Source of the DNA: Polaromonas sp.
Lineage (GTDB): Bacteria; Pseudomonadota; Gammaproteobacteria; Burkholderiales; Burkholderiaceae_C
Assembly (NCBI RefSeq): GCF_029945895.1
Contig: NZ_JAQSDL010000090.1
Coordinates: 1 to 64,000, forward strand
DNA length: 64,000 nucleotides
Direction of reading: 5' to 3'
Shown: positions 1 through 7,158 of the stretch, piece by piece
How the letters are laid out: every line of letters starts with the position of its first letter
How positions within the stretch are numbered: position 1 is the stretch's first letter
Translations under genes and position numbers: made by a program
The notes under the pieces: generated by a model
The model's database searches: none
Told to the model about the DNA's origin: nothing
The model's input: only the letters and a program-made list of their open reading frames with translations

Positions 1-1
1 G

Positions 2-61
2 GGGGACTGGGCCGGTGTGCTGGAGCAGGTGCAGGCGGCGTTGAAGCTGCGCCTGCAATAA
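2..61 (+). CDS. C-terminal end of an unidentified protein (partial)
   Basis: The first 19 codons of the window form an open frame (ending in ALKLRLQ) that closes with TAA at 59-61, four bases before the convergent hemH stop. Only the C-terminus is visible, so neither function nor family can be given. Assignment as coding rests on the uninterrupted frame and the tight convergent packing with hemH. Confidence 0.4.
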   Translation, partial: GDWAGVLEQVQAALKLRLQ

Positions 62-65
62 GGGC

Positions 66-1169
66 TTACTGCCGGGCGCCCCGGGCAAGCGCTGCCGCCC
101 TTGACGCGGCCAGCGCCTGCACATCGGGTGAGCTCTGGGTTGGCCAGCCCGACAGATGCTGGAGGGCAATGTCGCGCAGGGCGGCCAGCCATTCCGGGCT
201 GTCGTTGAGGCAGGCGATGTAGTTGAAGGTCTTGCCGCCTGCATGCACAAAAGCTTCCTTGGCCTCCTGCGCAATTTCTTCGAGGGTCTCCAGGCAGTCG
301 CCGGTGAAGCCCGGGCACATCACATCGACGCTTTTGACGCCGGCCTTGGCCAGCGCCACCAGCGTGGGCTCGGTGTAGGGCTCCAGCCACTTGGCCTTGC
401 CGAAGCGTGACTGGAAGGTGACGCGGTAGTGCTCTTTGGCGAGACCCAGTTCTTCGGCCAGCAGGCGGGCGGTTTTGTGGCACTCGCAGTGGTAGGGGTC
501 GCCCAGATGCAGTGTGCGCTCGGGCACGCCGTGAAAACTCATGACCAGCTTGTCGGCGCGGCCTTGGGTTGCCCAGTGCGCGCGCACGCGCGCTGCCAGC
601 GCCGCGATGTAGCCCGGGTGGTCGTGGTAGTGGTTGACAAACCGCAGTTCGGGAATGCGGCGGGTTTTGGCGGCCCAGCTGTAGACCGCGTCGAACACGC
701 TGGCGGTGCTGGTGCCGCTGTATTGCGGGTAGGCGGGCAACACCAGGATGCGGGTGACGCCTTCGGCCTTGAGCGAGTTCAGTTGTGCGGCCACGGAGGG
801 CTGGCCGTAACGCATGGCGTAACGCACCTCCACATGGTGTCCGCGCTCGCCCAGGTAGCCGCGCAGCAGCGTCGCCTGTTTGGCCGTCCAGACCTTCAGC
901 GGGGAGCCTTCCGCGGTCCAGATGCTGGCGTATTTGGCTGCCGACTTTTTCGGCCGCACGCGCAGGATGATGCCGTGCAGGATGAACCACCACAAGGCCT
1001 TCGGAATCTCGATCACGCGGTGATCGCTGAGGAACTGCGCAAGGTAGGGACGCAGCGCTGCGGCGGTGGGCGCGTCGGGGGTTCCGAGGTTGCAGTACAA
1101 CACGGCGGTGCCGCTGGGCGCGCTGGGAGGCTGGCCGTGCTCAAAGGTGGGTTCGGGAGAAAAAGACAT
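66..1169 (-). CDS. hemH: Ferrochelatase
   Basis: Inserts Fe2+ into protoporphyrin IX, the last step of protoheme synthesis, at the inner face of the cytoplasmic membrane. The 367-residue product has the family's usual length. Visible landmarks are the metal-ligand motif SFHGVP at residues 211-216 (His213), the [13 protein letters not shown] stretch at 252-264, and the [15 protein letters not shown] block at 285-299 carrying the conserved acidic residues. The ATG at 1167-1169 is preceded by GGGAG at an 8-nt spacing. That ribosome site lies within the first codons of the divergent HAD gene, whose own ATG overlaps this one in the palindrome CATG. No heme-responsive regulatory site is evident, and the promoter must lie inside the HAD gene. 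Confidence 0.97.
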   Translation of the reverse strand: MSFSPEPTFEHGQPPSAPSGTAVLYCNLGTPDAPTAAALRPYLAQFLSDHRVIEIPKALWWFILHGIILRVRPKKSAAKYASIWTAEGSPLKVWTAKQATLLRGYLGERGHHVEVRYAMRYGQPSVAAQLNSLKAEGVTRILVLPAYPQYSGTSTASVFDAVYSWAAKTRRIPELRFVNHYHDHPGYIAALAARVRAHWATQGRADKLVMSFHGVPERTLHLGDPYHCECHKTARLLAEELGLAKEHYRVTFQSRFGKAKWLEPYTEPTLVALAKAGVKSVDVMCPGFTGDCLETLEEIAQEAKEAFVHAGGKTFNYIACLNDSPEWLAALRDIALQHLSGWPTQSSPDVQALAASRAAALARGARQ

Positions 1170-1899
1170 GGGTTATTCTCCCTTACCTATGCTTGACCTG
1201 ACAATTATTAAAGCCATAACCCTTGACCTTGACGACACCCTCTGGCCGGTCTGGCCGGTCATAGAAAAAGCCGAAGCCGCACTTGAGGAATGGCTGGGGC
1301 GCCATGCACCGATGACGGCGGCCCTGTTTGCCAACCCCACGGCGCGCCACGATATCCGCGAGCAGATCGTCAGGACGCGCCCCGAGCTCAGGCACAACCT
1401 CAGTGGCATCCGGCGCGAGGCCATCCGCCTGGCCCTGTACCGCTCCCGGGAGAATCCCCTGCTGGCGGAAGAGGCTTTTGAAGTTTTTTTTGCCGCGCGC
1501 CATGACGTGACGCTGTTCGACGACGCGATGCTGGCGCTGGAGTTTCTTTCGGCGCGGTACCCGGTGGTTGCGCTGTCCAACGGCAATGCCGATATTGCGC
1601 GCATCGGGCTCTCGCCGTACTTTCGCGCCGCGATCAGTGCACAGGCGTTCGGTGTGGGCAAGCCGGACCCGCGAATTTTCCATGCTGCAGCAGGCGCCGT
1701 GGATGTGCAGCCGCACAACGTGCTGCATGTGGGTGACGATGCAGCGCTGGATGTGCTGGGCGCGCTGAACGCGGGCATGCAGACCGCCTGGGTGAATCGC
1801 GCTGATCACCTGTGGACGCACGAGGCCGTGCCGCACGAAACCGTGACCAGCCTGACAGAGCTGTGTGACCTGTTTCGCGTTGCTGACCCGCAGCCATGA
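1168..1899 (+). CDS. HAD-superfamily hydrolase
   Basis: Probable phosphatase of the haloacid dehalogenase superfamily; the substrate is unknown. Motif I is LDLDDTLWP near the N-terminus (nucleophile and general-acid Asp pair), motif II is ALSNGN, and motifs III/IV are the Lys of [10 protein letters not shown] and the VGDDAALD acidic pair. I start at the ATG at 1168 because GGGAG stands 8 nt upstream; the alternative in-frame ATG at 1189 (product beginning [16 protein letters not shown]) has no visible ribosome site but matches my impression of where relatives begin. The 1168 start shares CATG with the hemH start. The gene overlaps the downstream GST by four bases (ATGA), implying translational coupling. 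Confidence 0.85.
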   Translation: MGYSPLPMLDLTIIKAITLDLDDTLWPVWPVIEKAEAALEEWLGRHAPMTAALFANPTARHDIREQIVRTRPELRHNLSGIRREAIRLALYRSRENPLLAEEAFEVFFAARHDVTLFDDAMLALEFLSARYPVVALSNGNADIARIGLSPYFRAAISAQAFGVGKPDPRIFHAAAGAVDVQPHNVLHVGDDAALDVLGALNAGMQTAWVNRADHLWTHEAVPHETVTSLTELCDLFRVADPQP

Positions 1900-2543
1900 C
1901 CCTGAAGATCTACGGCATCGCGGCTTCGCGCGCATCGCGGCCGCTGTGGGTGGCGCAGGAACTGGGCCTGAGCTACGAACACATTGCCCAGCCTTACCAG
2001 GGCGGCGCAACGCGCACGCCGGCGTTTCTGGCACTCAATCCCAACGGGCATATCCCGGTGATCGAGGATGAGGGCGTACTGGTCTGGGAGTCCATGGCCT
2101 GCGCGCTTTACCTGGCGGGGCGTTTCCAGGGTGACGGCGCCCCATCGCTTGCTGCAGTGAACCACGCCGAACAGGCCGAGATCCTGCGCTGGAGCTTCTG
2201 GGCCGTGACCGAATGCGAAAAGGACGCACTGACGTTTTTGATGCACACCGTCGCCATGCCCGAGGAGCGGCGCAAGCCGCAGCTGGCGCAGGAAGCCGAG
2301 CGGCGCCTGCTGCCAGCGCTGCGCGTACTCGATCAGCACCTGCAAACCCGTCCGTTCCTGGCCGGTGCGCGTTTCACCGTGGCCGACATCTGCGTGGCTT
2401 CGGTGCTCGCCTGGGTGCAGCGTTCGGGTGAACTGAACGCGCAATGTCCGCCGCTCAGCGCCTGGCTGGCGCGTTGCCTGGACCGGCCCGCGCAGCAAGA
2501 GGTGCGCGCACTGGCGCGGCGCGACAGCGGCCGGAATTTATAG
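1896..2543 (+). CDS. Glutathione S-transferase family protein
   Basis: A 215-residue cytosolic GST-like protein. The N-terminal thioredoxin fold carries the conserved NPNGHIPVIED turn with its cis-proline and the glutathione-contacting W-ES segment (VWESMACALYL). The rest is an all-helical GST C-terminal domain. The start ATG overlaps the stop of the preceding HAD gene (ATGA), so the two are probably one transcript, although no shared pathway follows from that. The stop codon TAG at 2541-2543 runs directly into a copy of the dispersed two-hairpin element. The physiological substrate cannot be deduced. Confidence 0.88.
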   Translation: MTLKIYGIAASRASRPLWVAQELGLSYEHIAQPYQGGATRTPAFLALNPNGHIPVIEDEGVLVWESMACALYLAGRFQGDGAPSLAAVNHAEQAEILRWSFWAVTECEKDALTFLMHTVAMPEERRKPQLAQEAERRLLPALRVLDQHLQTRPFLAGARFTVADICVASVLAWVQRSGELNAQCPPLSAWLARCLDRPAQQEVRALARRDSGRNL

Positions 2544-2601
2544 CCAAATCAGGTCGCAGCCCTTTCTGTGATTGCGGCAGCAGCTATTTATCTGATAGCA
2601 A
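2542..2601 (+). repeat. Dispersed two-hairpin element, copy A (GST/hpnE junction)
   Basis: Contains AGCCAAATCAGG, then GCAGCCCTT, then GCAGCAGCTAT and TGATAGCAA in the order common to all copies. It begins at the GST stop codon. On the other strand it supplies the last codons (ending IAIR) and the TAA stop of hpnE. Confidence 0.8.
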
Positions 2602-3865
2602 TTCTTGCGGCCTGCAAACCCGAGCGCACAGCACCTTCCAGCGTGGCCGGATAGGGACCGTCGAGGTAGTCGCCGCAGGCGAACAAGCCCGGCAGCACCT
2701 GCGCGGCGGGGCGCTGCAGGCCCGGCAGGCAGGCGAAGGTCGCGCGCTTTTCCACAATCGTCTGCACGGCCCGCAGGGCCGGAAGTCCGAGTTGCCGCTC
2801 GCCCTGGGCCAGCACACGCCGGGTCAGTCCGTCCTTGTCGGCGCTGCTGGCGCTGACCACAAAAGCCAGCAGCCCGGCGGGCCCGCCGAGCTGGCCGCGG
2901 TCAAACACAAACTGCGCCGGCGCCTCGCCGTCGGGGGCGCCGGCGCGCAGCGTGAGCATGGGCTGCGCCAGGCCTGCGCCGGGTGAAAACGCATACACCG
3001 TGGTGATCGCTTCAAACTGCAATGCGCGGGTCTGTGCCAGCCATCCCGGGCAGGGCAGGCCCGCTGTTTCAACCAGCCGCGCAGCTTCCGCTGGCGGGCA
3101 GGCGAGCACCACCCGGTCAAAGAGCGCGGCATCGACCTGCCAGCTTCCGGACAGGCGCGTCAGCCCCTGCACGCGGCGACCGAGGCCGACCTCCCCGCCA
3201 TGCTGCGCGACCCAGGCCAGTGCCGCGTCGGGCAGCAGCGCACTGAGGTCCACACGCGGCAGCAACAGGTTGGAACCGCCCGATTCGGCGAATAACGCAT
3301 CGCGCAGCACACGCAAATACACCTGGGCGCTGGCGCGGTCGGCCGGCGTGTTCAGCGCCGACACACACAGCGGCTCGATCAGGGTGGCCATCACCGCCGG
3401 GCTCAGCTGGCGGCACAGCTGCGCAACAGACAGCCCGGGCGCGCAGCTGAATCCCGAGAGCTGCCAGCCGACGGCGGCGCGCAGCAGCGAGAGTTTGTCG
3501 CGCCAGCTCCAGCCGCGCGCACGCAAAATGCCGGCCAGTGCATCGAGCGGAGCGGGCAGCCGTGGAAAGGCCAGACCCGTGCCGTCGGGGAACTGCAGGG
3601 TCAGCGGCAGGCGCAGCAGGGCCGTGTCGGCAGGCACACCGACGTTGGCCATCAGGCGCAGCGTTTCGCTGTAGGCGCCGATCAGGATGTGCTGGCCGTT
3701 GTCCAGCGCCAGCGCCGAGCCGTCGGGCCACTGGCCGTCGACGCGTCGCGCGCGCCCACCGGGAATACGGGCCGCTTCAAAGACGGTGACCTGCTGGCCG
3801 AGCCGCGTGGCTTCGACCGCCGCCGCGCAGCCGGCCCAGCCGGCACCGATGACGGCAACTCTCAC
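2588..3865 (-). CDS. hpnE: Hydroxysqualene dehydroxylase HpnE (FAD-dependent squalene biosynthesis)
   Basis: Reduces hydroxysqualene to squalene, the last of the three HpnCDE steps that feed hopanoid synthesis. With a GTG start at 3865 the product is about 425 residues and opens RVAVIGAGWAG, an FAD-binding Rossmann GxGxxG, followed by the VFEAARIPGGRARR ribose-binding segment. A C-terminal GLFACGDYLDGPYPATLEGAVRSG block closes the FAD fold. A second in-frame GTG at 3877 is possible. The frame stays open further upstream, but that stretch is the GC-rich repeat (about 3918-4103) and should not be counted as coding. The repeat separates hpnE from hpnD. The last few codons lie in repeat copy A. 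Confidence 0.9.
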   Translation of the reverse strand: MRVAVIGAGWAGCAAAVEATRLGQQVTVFEAARIPGGRARRVDGQWPDGSALALDNGQHILIGAYSETLRLMANVGVPADTALLRLPLTLQFPDGTGLAFPRLPAPLDALAGILRARGWSWRDKLSLLRAAVGWQLSGFSCAPGLSVAQLCRQLSPAVMATLIEPLCVSALNTPADRASAQVYLRVLRDALFAESGGSNLLLPRVDLSALLPDAALAWVAQHGGEVGLGRRVQGLTRLSGSWQVDAALFDRVVLACPPAEAARLVETAGLPCPGWLAQTRALQFEAITTVYAFSPGAGLAQPMLTLRAGAPDGEAPAQFVFDRGQLGGPAGLLAFVVSASSADKDGLTRRVLAQGERQLGLPALRAVQTIVEKRATFACLPGLQRPAAQVLPGLFACGDYLDGPYPATLEGAVRSGLQAARIAIR

Positions 3866-3917
3866 GCCGCAATCCACGGAGCCAGCAAGCCCGTCCTCAT
3901 CAGGCCTTGGCCGAAGC

Positions 3918-4103
3918 GCGCTTTTGCAAGCAGGGGCCGCGGGTCCGGCTTTGCCGGCCCGCAGGCGCAGCGGCCCCCTCGGGGGGCAGCGCAGTGCGCG
4001 CAGCGACAAGCGTGGGGGCGAGGGCCGTAGCGAAGGGCCGCCCCGAGCAAGGCCAGCCCCCTCGGGGGGCAGTGACCCACACGAAGTGGGGGAACGTGGG
4101 GGC
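3918..4103 (-). repeat. GC-rich dispersed element, copy 1 (between hpnD and hpnE)
   Basis: Read on the minus strand it runs from GCCCCCACG directly after the hpnD stop to GCGGCCCCTGCTTG. It contains CCCCCGAGGGGG palindromes and a GGGCCGGC...GCCGGACCC hairpin. The same core recurs near 25725 and 40031. This copy is longer because the first half is present twice in degenerate form. It fills the only sizeable gap in the hpnCDE set. Confidence 0.8.
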
Positions 4104-4946
4104 TCATTGAACCTTGCCGAAGGCCTGTGTTTTCCATGCCAGCCAGAACTTGCGCAGCGGCGTCAGGCTGACCCGCTGGTGCAGCACCTGGTAGCCGTCG
4201 GCCTCGATCTCGCGCAGCAAGGTGCGGTAGATGCTGGCCATCATCAGGCCTGGCTTTTGCGCGCGGCGGTCGGCCTCGGGCAGCAGCGCCAGCGCCTCGT
4301 CGTACAGGCCAAGCGCACGCTGCGTCTGGAACTGCATCAGCGCGGTGAAGCGGTCCGAGTACTGGCGCTTGAGGATTTCGTGCGCTTTCACGTCGAATTG
4401 CTGCAGCTCGTTGACCGGCAGGTAAATGCGGCCGCGCAAGGCATCTTCACCGACGTCGCGGATGATGTTGGTCATCTGGAAGGCCAGTCCGAGCTTGTGC
4501 GCGTACGCGGTCGTCTGCGGCTGCGTCTGTCCGAAAATCCGCGCGGCCACCTCGCCGACGATGCCGGCGACCAGGTGGCAATAGGTCTTCAGGCCCGGAA
4601 AATCAAGAAAGCGGTTTTGCGTCAGGTCCATCTGGCAGCCTTCGATCACCGCCTGCAGGTGCCGCGCTTCGATCTGGTAGGTCGGTGCCAGCGGCATCAG
4701 CGCCTTCATCACCGGATGGCTGGGCGTGCCGGCATAGGACTTGAGCACCTCGGTCTGCCACCAGGCGAGCTTGGTGTGCGCCACGCCGGGGTCGGTCACT
4801 TCATCGACCACGTCGTCGATCTCGCGGCAGAAGGCATAAAAGGCCGTGATGGCCGCGCGCCTCTCCCGGGGCAAAAACAGGAAGGCGTAATAAAAACTGC
4901 TGCCCGACGCGGCGGCTTTCTGCTGGACGTATTCCTCGGGGTTCAT
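4104..4946 (-). CDS. hpnD: Presqualene diphosphate synthase HpnD
   Basis: Condenses two farnesyl diphosphates to presqualene diphosphate. The 280-residue protein is a trans-isoprenyl diphosphate synthase of the squalene/phytoene type. It has the first Asp-rich motif DDVVDE at residues 44-49 and the second, RDVGED, at 163-168 followed by ALRGRIYLP, the standard Mg-diphosphate binding pair. It lies 51 bp downstream of hpnC on the same strand and shares its fold, consistent with an hpnC-hpnD-hpnE operon. Its TGA stop is immediately followed by the GC-rich element. Phytoene synthase activity is less likely because HpnC and HpnE are neighbours. Confidence 0.95.
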   Translation of the reverse strand: MNPEEYVQQKAAASGSSFYYAFLFLPRERRAAITAFYAFCREIDDVVDEVTDPGVAHTKLAWWQTEVLKSYAGTPSHPVMKALMPLAPTYQIEARHLQAVIEGCQMDLTQNRFLDFPGLKTYCHLVAGIVGEVAARIFGQTQPQTTAYAHKLGLAFQMTNIIRDVGEDALRGRIYLPVNELQQFDVKAHEILKRQYSDRFTALMQFQTQRALGLYDEALALLPEADRRAQKPGLMMASIYRTLLREIEADGYQVLHQRVSLTPLRKFWLAWKTQAFGKVQ

Positions 4947-4997
4947 GGGCGGGATTGTCGCAGGCTTGGCGCGGTGGCAAGCCGGCTGCTGTCGGGA

Positions 4998-5858
4998 TCA
5001 CATCCGGATCGCGCGCCACAGCATCAGCGCCACATCCCAGGGCGTGAGTTTGGGGCGCTGGCGCAGCGTGGCAAAGTCGATCGCTTCGATCCTGTCGAGG
5101 ATGCGCAGGCCGCCTTGCACGACCAGGCGCAACTCCCAACCCGCGCGCCCCGGCACCTTCTTCACCAGAGGCAAGCCTTTCAGCATGCGCGCCCTTGCCG
5201 AATGGACGCAGGCAGCTATCAATTTTGTAGTGGCCGGGTTCACGTCCAGGGCCAGCAGCCGGGCTTCATCCACGCCGTGCGCGGTCCACAGCTCCTGCGG
5301 CAGGTAGATGCGCCCGCGCGGAATGTCCACGCTGAGGTCCTGCCAGAAGTTGATCAGCTGCAGCGCCGTGCAGATGTCGTCGCTCTGCACCAGGGACGCC
5401 GCATCGTTGACGCCATAGAGATGCAGCAGCAGGCGGCCGACCGGGTTGGCCGAGCGGCGGCAGTAGTCCAGCAGCTCGGCCTCGCTGGCGTAACGCTGTT
5501 TGACGACGTCCTGTTCAAATGCGCTGAGCAGGTCGTCCAGCAGCGGCACTGGCAGCTGGAACTGACGGATCACCGGCGCCAGCGCGCCAAAGACGGCCGG
5601 CCAACGCGCCGAGACCGGCTGGCCCTGCGCCGTGGCAAACAGGTCGGCGCGGCAGGCCGCCAGGTCGGCCAGCCTCTGGGCGGGCAGGGCGTCGCCCTCG
5701 TCGGCGATGTCGTCCGCCGTACGGGCGAACCAGTAGATCGCCGCCACCGCCGGGCGCAGGCGCGGCGGGCACAGCAGCGAGGCCACGGGGAAGTTTTCGT
5801 AGTGGCTGGAAGGAGGCTGCAGCGGCTGCGCAAGGTCGGGATGGGGGCCGGAAGTCAT
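4998..5858 (-). CDS. hpnC: Hydroxysqualene synthase HpnC
   Basis: Converts presqualene diphosphate to hydroxysqualene. The 286-residue protein belongs to the squalene/phytoene synthase fold, with Asp-rich motifs DDIADEGD at residues 49-56 and FWQDLSVDIPRGRIYLP further on. It opens the hpnCDE set. Residues about 209-229, including LIAACVHSARARM, are encoded by an antisense-oriented copy of the dispersed two-hairpin element. MurI in this window carries a very similar peptide from the same element in the same frame. The insertion lies in the C-terminal helical part beyond both metal-binding motifs, so activity is probably retained. Confidence 0.93.
   Translation of the reverse strand: MTSGPHPDLAQPLQPPSSHYENFPVASLLCPPRLRPAVAAIYWFARTADDIADEGDALPAQRLADLAACRADLFATAQGQPVSARWPAVFGALAPVIRQFQLPVPLLDDLLSAFEQDVVKQRYASEAELLDYCRRSANPVGRLLLHLYGVNDAASLVQSDDICTALQLINFWQDLSVDIPRGRIYLPQELWTAHGVDEARLLALDVNPATTKLIAACVHSARARMLKGLPLVKKVPGRAGWELRLVVQGGLRILDRIEAIDFATLRQRPKLTPWDVALMLWRAIRM
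5172..5232 (+). repeat. Dispersed two-hairpin element, copy B (inside hpnC)
   Basis: Contains GCCCTTGCC, GGACGCAGGCAGCTATC and TTTTGTAG in the common order. It lies entirely within the hpnC reading frame on the opposite strand and introduces no stop codon or frameshift. Confidence 0.75.
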
Positions 5859-5873
5859 GGGCTGGATTGTCGC

Positions 5874-5918
5874 TTGACAAGCCTTAGGAATTACCCTAGA
5901 TTACTAACCGGTCAGTCA
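5874..5918 (+). promoter_or_regulatory. Promoter with overlapping TetR-type palindrome for the RND operon
   Basis: TTGACA at 5874-5879 is followed after 17 bp by TAGATT at 5897-5902. Immediately downstream, at 5901-5918, lies an imperfect palindrome centred on ACCGGT (ACTAACCGGTCAGT). Its position over the expected start site is typical for a repressor. No regulator gene is adjacent. Confidence 0.5.
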
Positions 5919-5990
5919 TTAACCAGCTTGTCGGGCTTGCCTGTTTCCTGCTCTCTGGCCTTTTTGCCACCGTTTTTCCTCAATGTCATC

Positions 5991-7151
5991 ATGAATAAAA
6001 CCGCTTTTGCCGTCCTCAGCAGCGCCTTGTTGCTGGCTGCCTGTTCCAAGCCAGCCCCGCCCGAGGAGCCGGTGCGTGCCGTCAAGGTCATGACCGTGGG
6101 GACAGATTCTTTCGCCAGCTCTTACGAGTTTGCCGGGGAGGTGAAGGCCCAGACCGAGTCGCGGCTGGGCTTTCGGGTCGGCGGAAAAATCATCCGGCGG
6201 CAGGCCGAACTCGGGCAGCGTGTGAAGGCCGGCCAGGTGCTGGCCCAGCTGGACCCGCAGGACTACAAGCTGGCAGCCGATGCGGCGCGCGCGCAGGTCG
6301 CGGCGGCGGCCACGCAGCGCGACCTGGCTTCGGCCGACTACAAGCGCTACAAGGAACTGCGGGACCAGAACTTCATCAGCGGCGCCGAACTCGAGCGCCG
6401 CGAGACCACGCTCAAGTCGGCGCAGGCACAGCTCGAGCAGGCGCAGTCGCAACTGGCTGTGCAGGGCAACCAGGCCGGTTACGCCGTGCTGGTGGCCGAC
6501 GTGTCGGGGGTGGTCACCGCCGTGGAAGCCGAGGTCGGGCAGGTAGTTTCTGCCGGCACCCCGGTCCTGCGCATTGCTGCCGACGGCCCGCGCGACGTGG
6601 TGTTTTCCGTGCCCGAAGACAAGGTGGCGGCCATCAAGGTCGGCATGCCGGTCAAGGTGCGAGTCTGGGCGCAGAACGCCGGGCTGGACGGCAAGGTGCG
6701 TGAAGTGGGCGCCAGCGCCGATCCGCTCACACGAACCTATCCGGTGAAGGTGGTGCTGGCCACCCAGGATCCACCGGTGCTGGGCGCCACGGTTTACGTG
6801 CAGCCGCAGGGCCTGGGTGCCGCGGGCGTGCAGGTGATCAAGCTGCCGACCACGGCCCTGCGCCAGGAAGGCCGGGCAACGGCGGTCTGGGTGCTGGACC
6901 AGGCCAGCATGACAGTGAAGTCGCAGACCATCCAGATCGCGACGGCCGACGGCAACGAAGCGGTGGTGGCGTCGGGCCTGCAGCCTGGCATGCTGGTGGT
7001 CAGCGCCGGTGTGCATGTGCTTTCGCCCGGGCAGAAGGTCACGATTTATCAGCCAAAAGTGGCTGCAGCCCTTGCCCCGCCTGCGCAGACAGCTATCAAT
7101 CCGGTAGCATCTGCTGCTGCTGCCACGCCCGCCGCAGCGCCCGCGAAGTGA
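5991..7151 (+). CDS. RND efflux periplasmic adaptor (membrane fusion lipoprotein)
   Basis: Periplasmic linker between an inner-membrane RND pump and an outer-membrane channel. The 386-residue product starts with a lipoprotein signal ending LLLAAC (lipobox Cys18). It continues with a lipoyl-like half (EVKAQTESRLGFRVGGKI), an alpha-helical hairpin rich in Ala/Gln/Glu, and beta-barrel segments. The pump gene begins 7 bp downstream, so the two are co-transcribed. No outer-membrane channel is encoded next to them. The start follows the promoter at 5874; no strong ribosome site is visible. Residues about 354-373 are encoded by repeat copy C and form part of an Ala/Pro-rich C-terminal tail. Confidence 0.9.
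   Translation: MNKTAFAVLSSALLLAACSKPAPPEEPVRAVKVMTVGTDSFASSYEFAGEVKAQTESRLGFRVGGKIIRRQAELGQRVKAGQVLAQLDPQDYKLAADAARAQVAAAATQRDLASADYKRYKELRDQNFISGAELERRETTLKSAQAQLEQAQSQLAVQGNQAGYAVLVADVSGVVTAVEAEVGQVVSAGTPVLRIAADGPRDVVFSVPEDKVAAIKVGMPVKVRVWAQNAGLDGKVREVGASADPLTRTYPVKVVLATQDPPVLGATVYVQPQGLGAAGVQVIKLPTTALRQEGRATAVWVLDQASMTVKSQTIQIATADGNEAVVASGLQPGMLVVSAGVHVLSPGQKVTIYQPKVAAALAPPAQTAINPVASAAAATPAAAPAK
7051..7109 (+). repeat. Dispersed two-hairpin element, copy C (3' end of RND adaptor gene)
   Basis: Contains AGCCAAAAGTGGCTGCAGC, then CCTTG, then CTGCGCAGACAGCTATCAAT and GGTAGCAT. Read in the sense direction, it encodes part of the adaptor's low-complexity tail (AQTAINPVAS) about 40 nt before the stop. 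Confidence 0.8.
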
Positions 7152-7158
7152 GGCCGGC

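Noticed and set aside
3866..4009. N-terminal extension of HpnE
   Set aside because: The extension is translated GC-rich repeat, and the FAD-binding motif starts right after GTG 3865.
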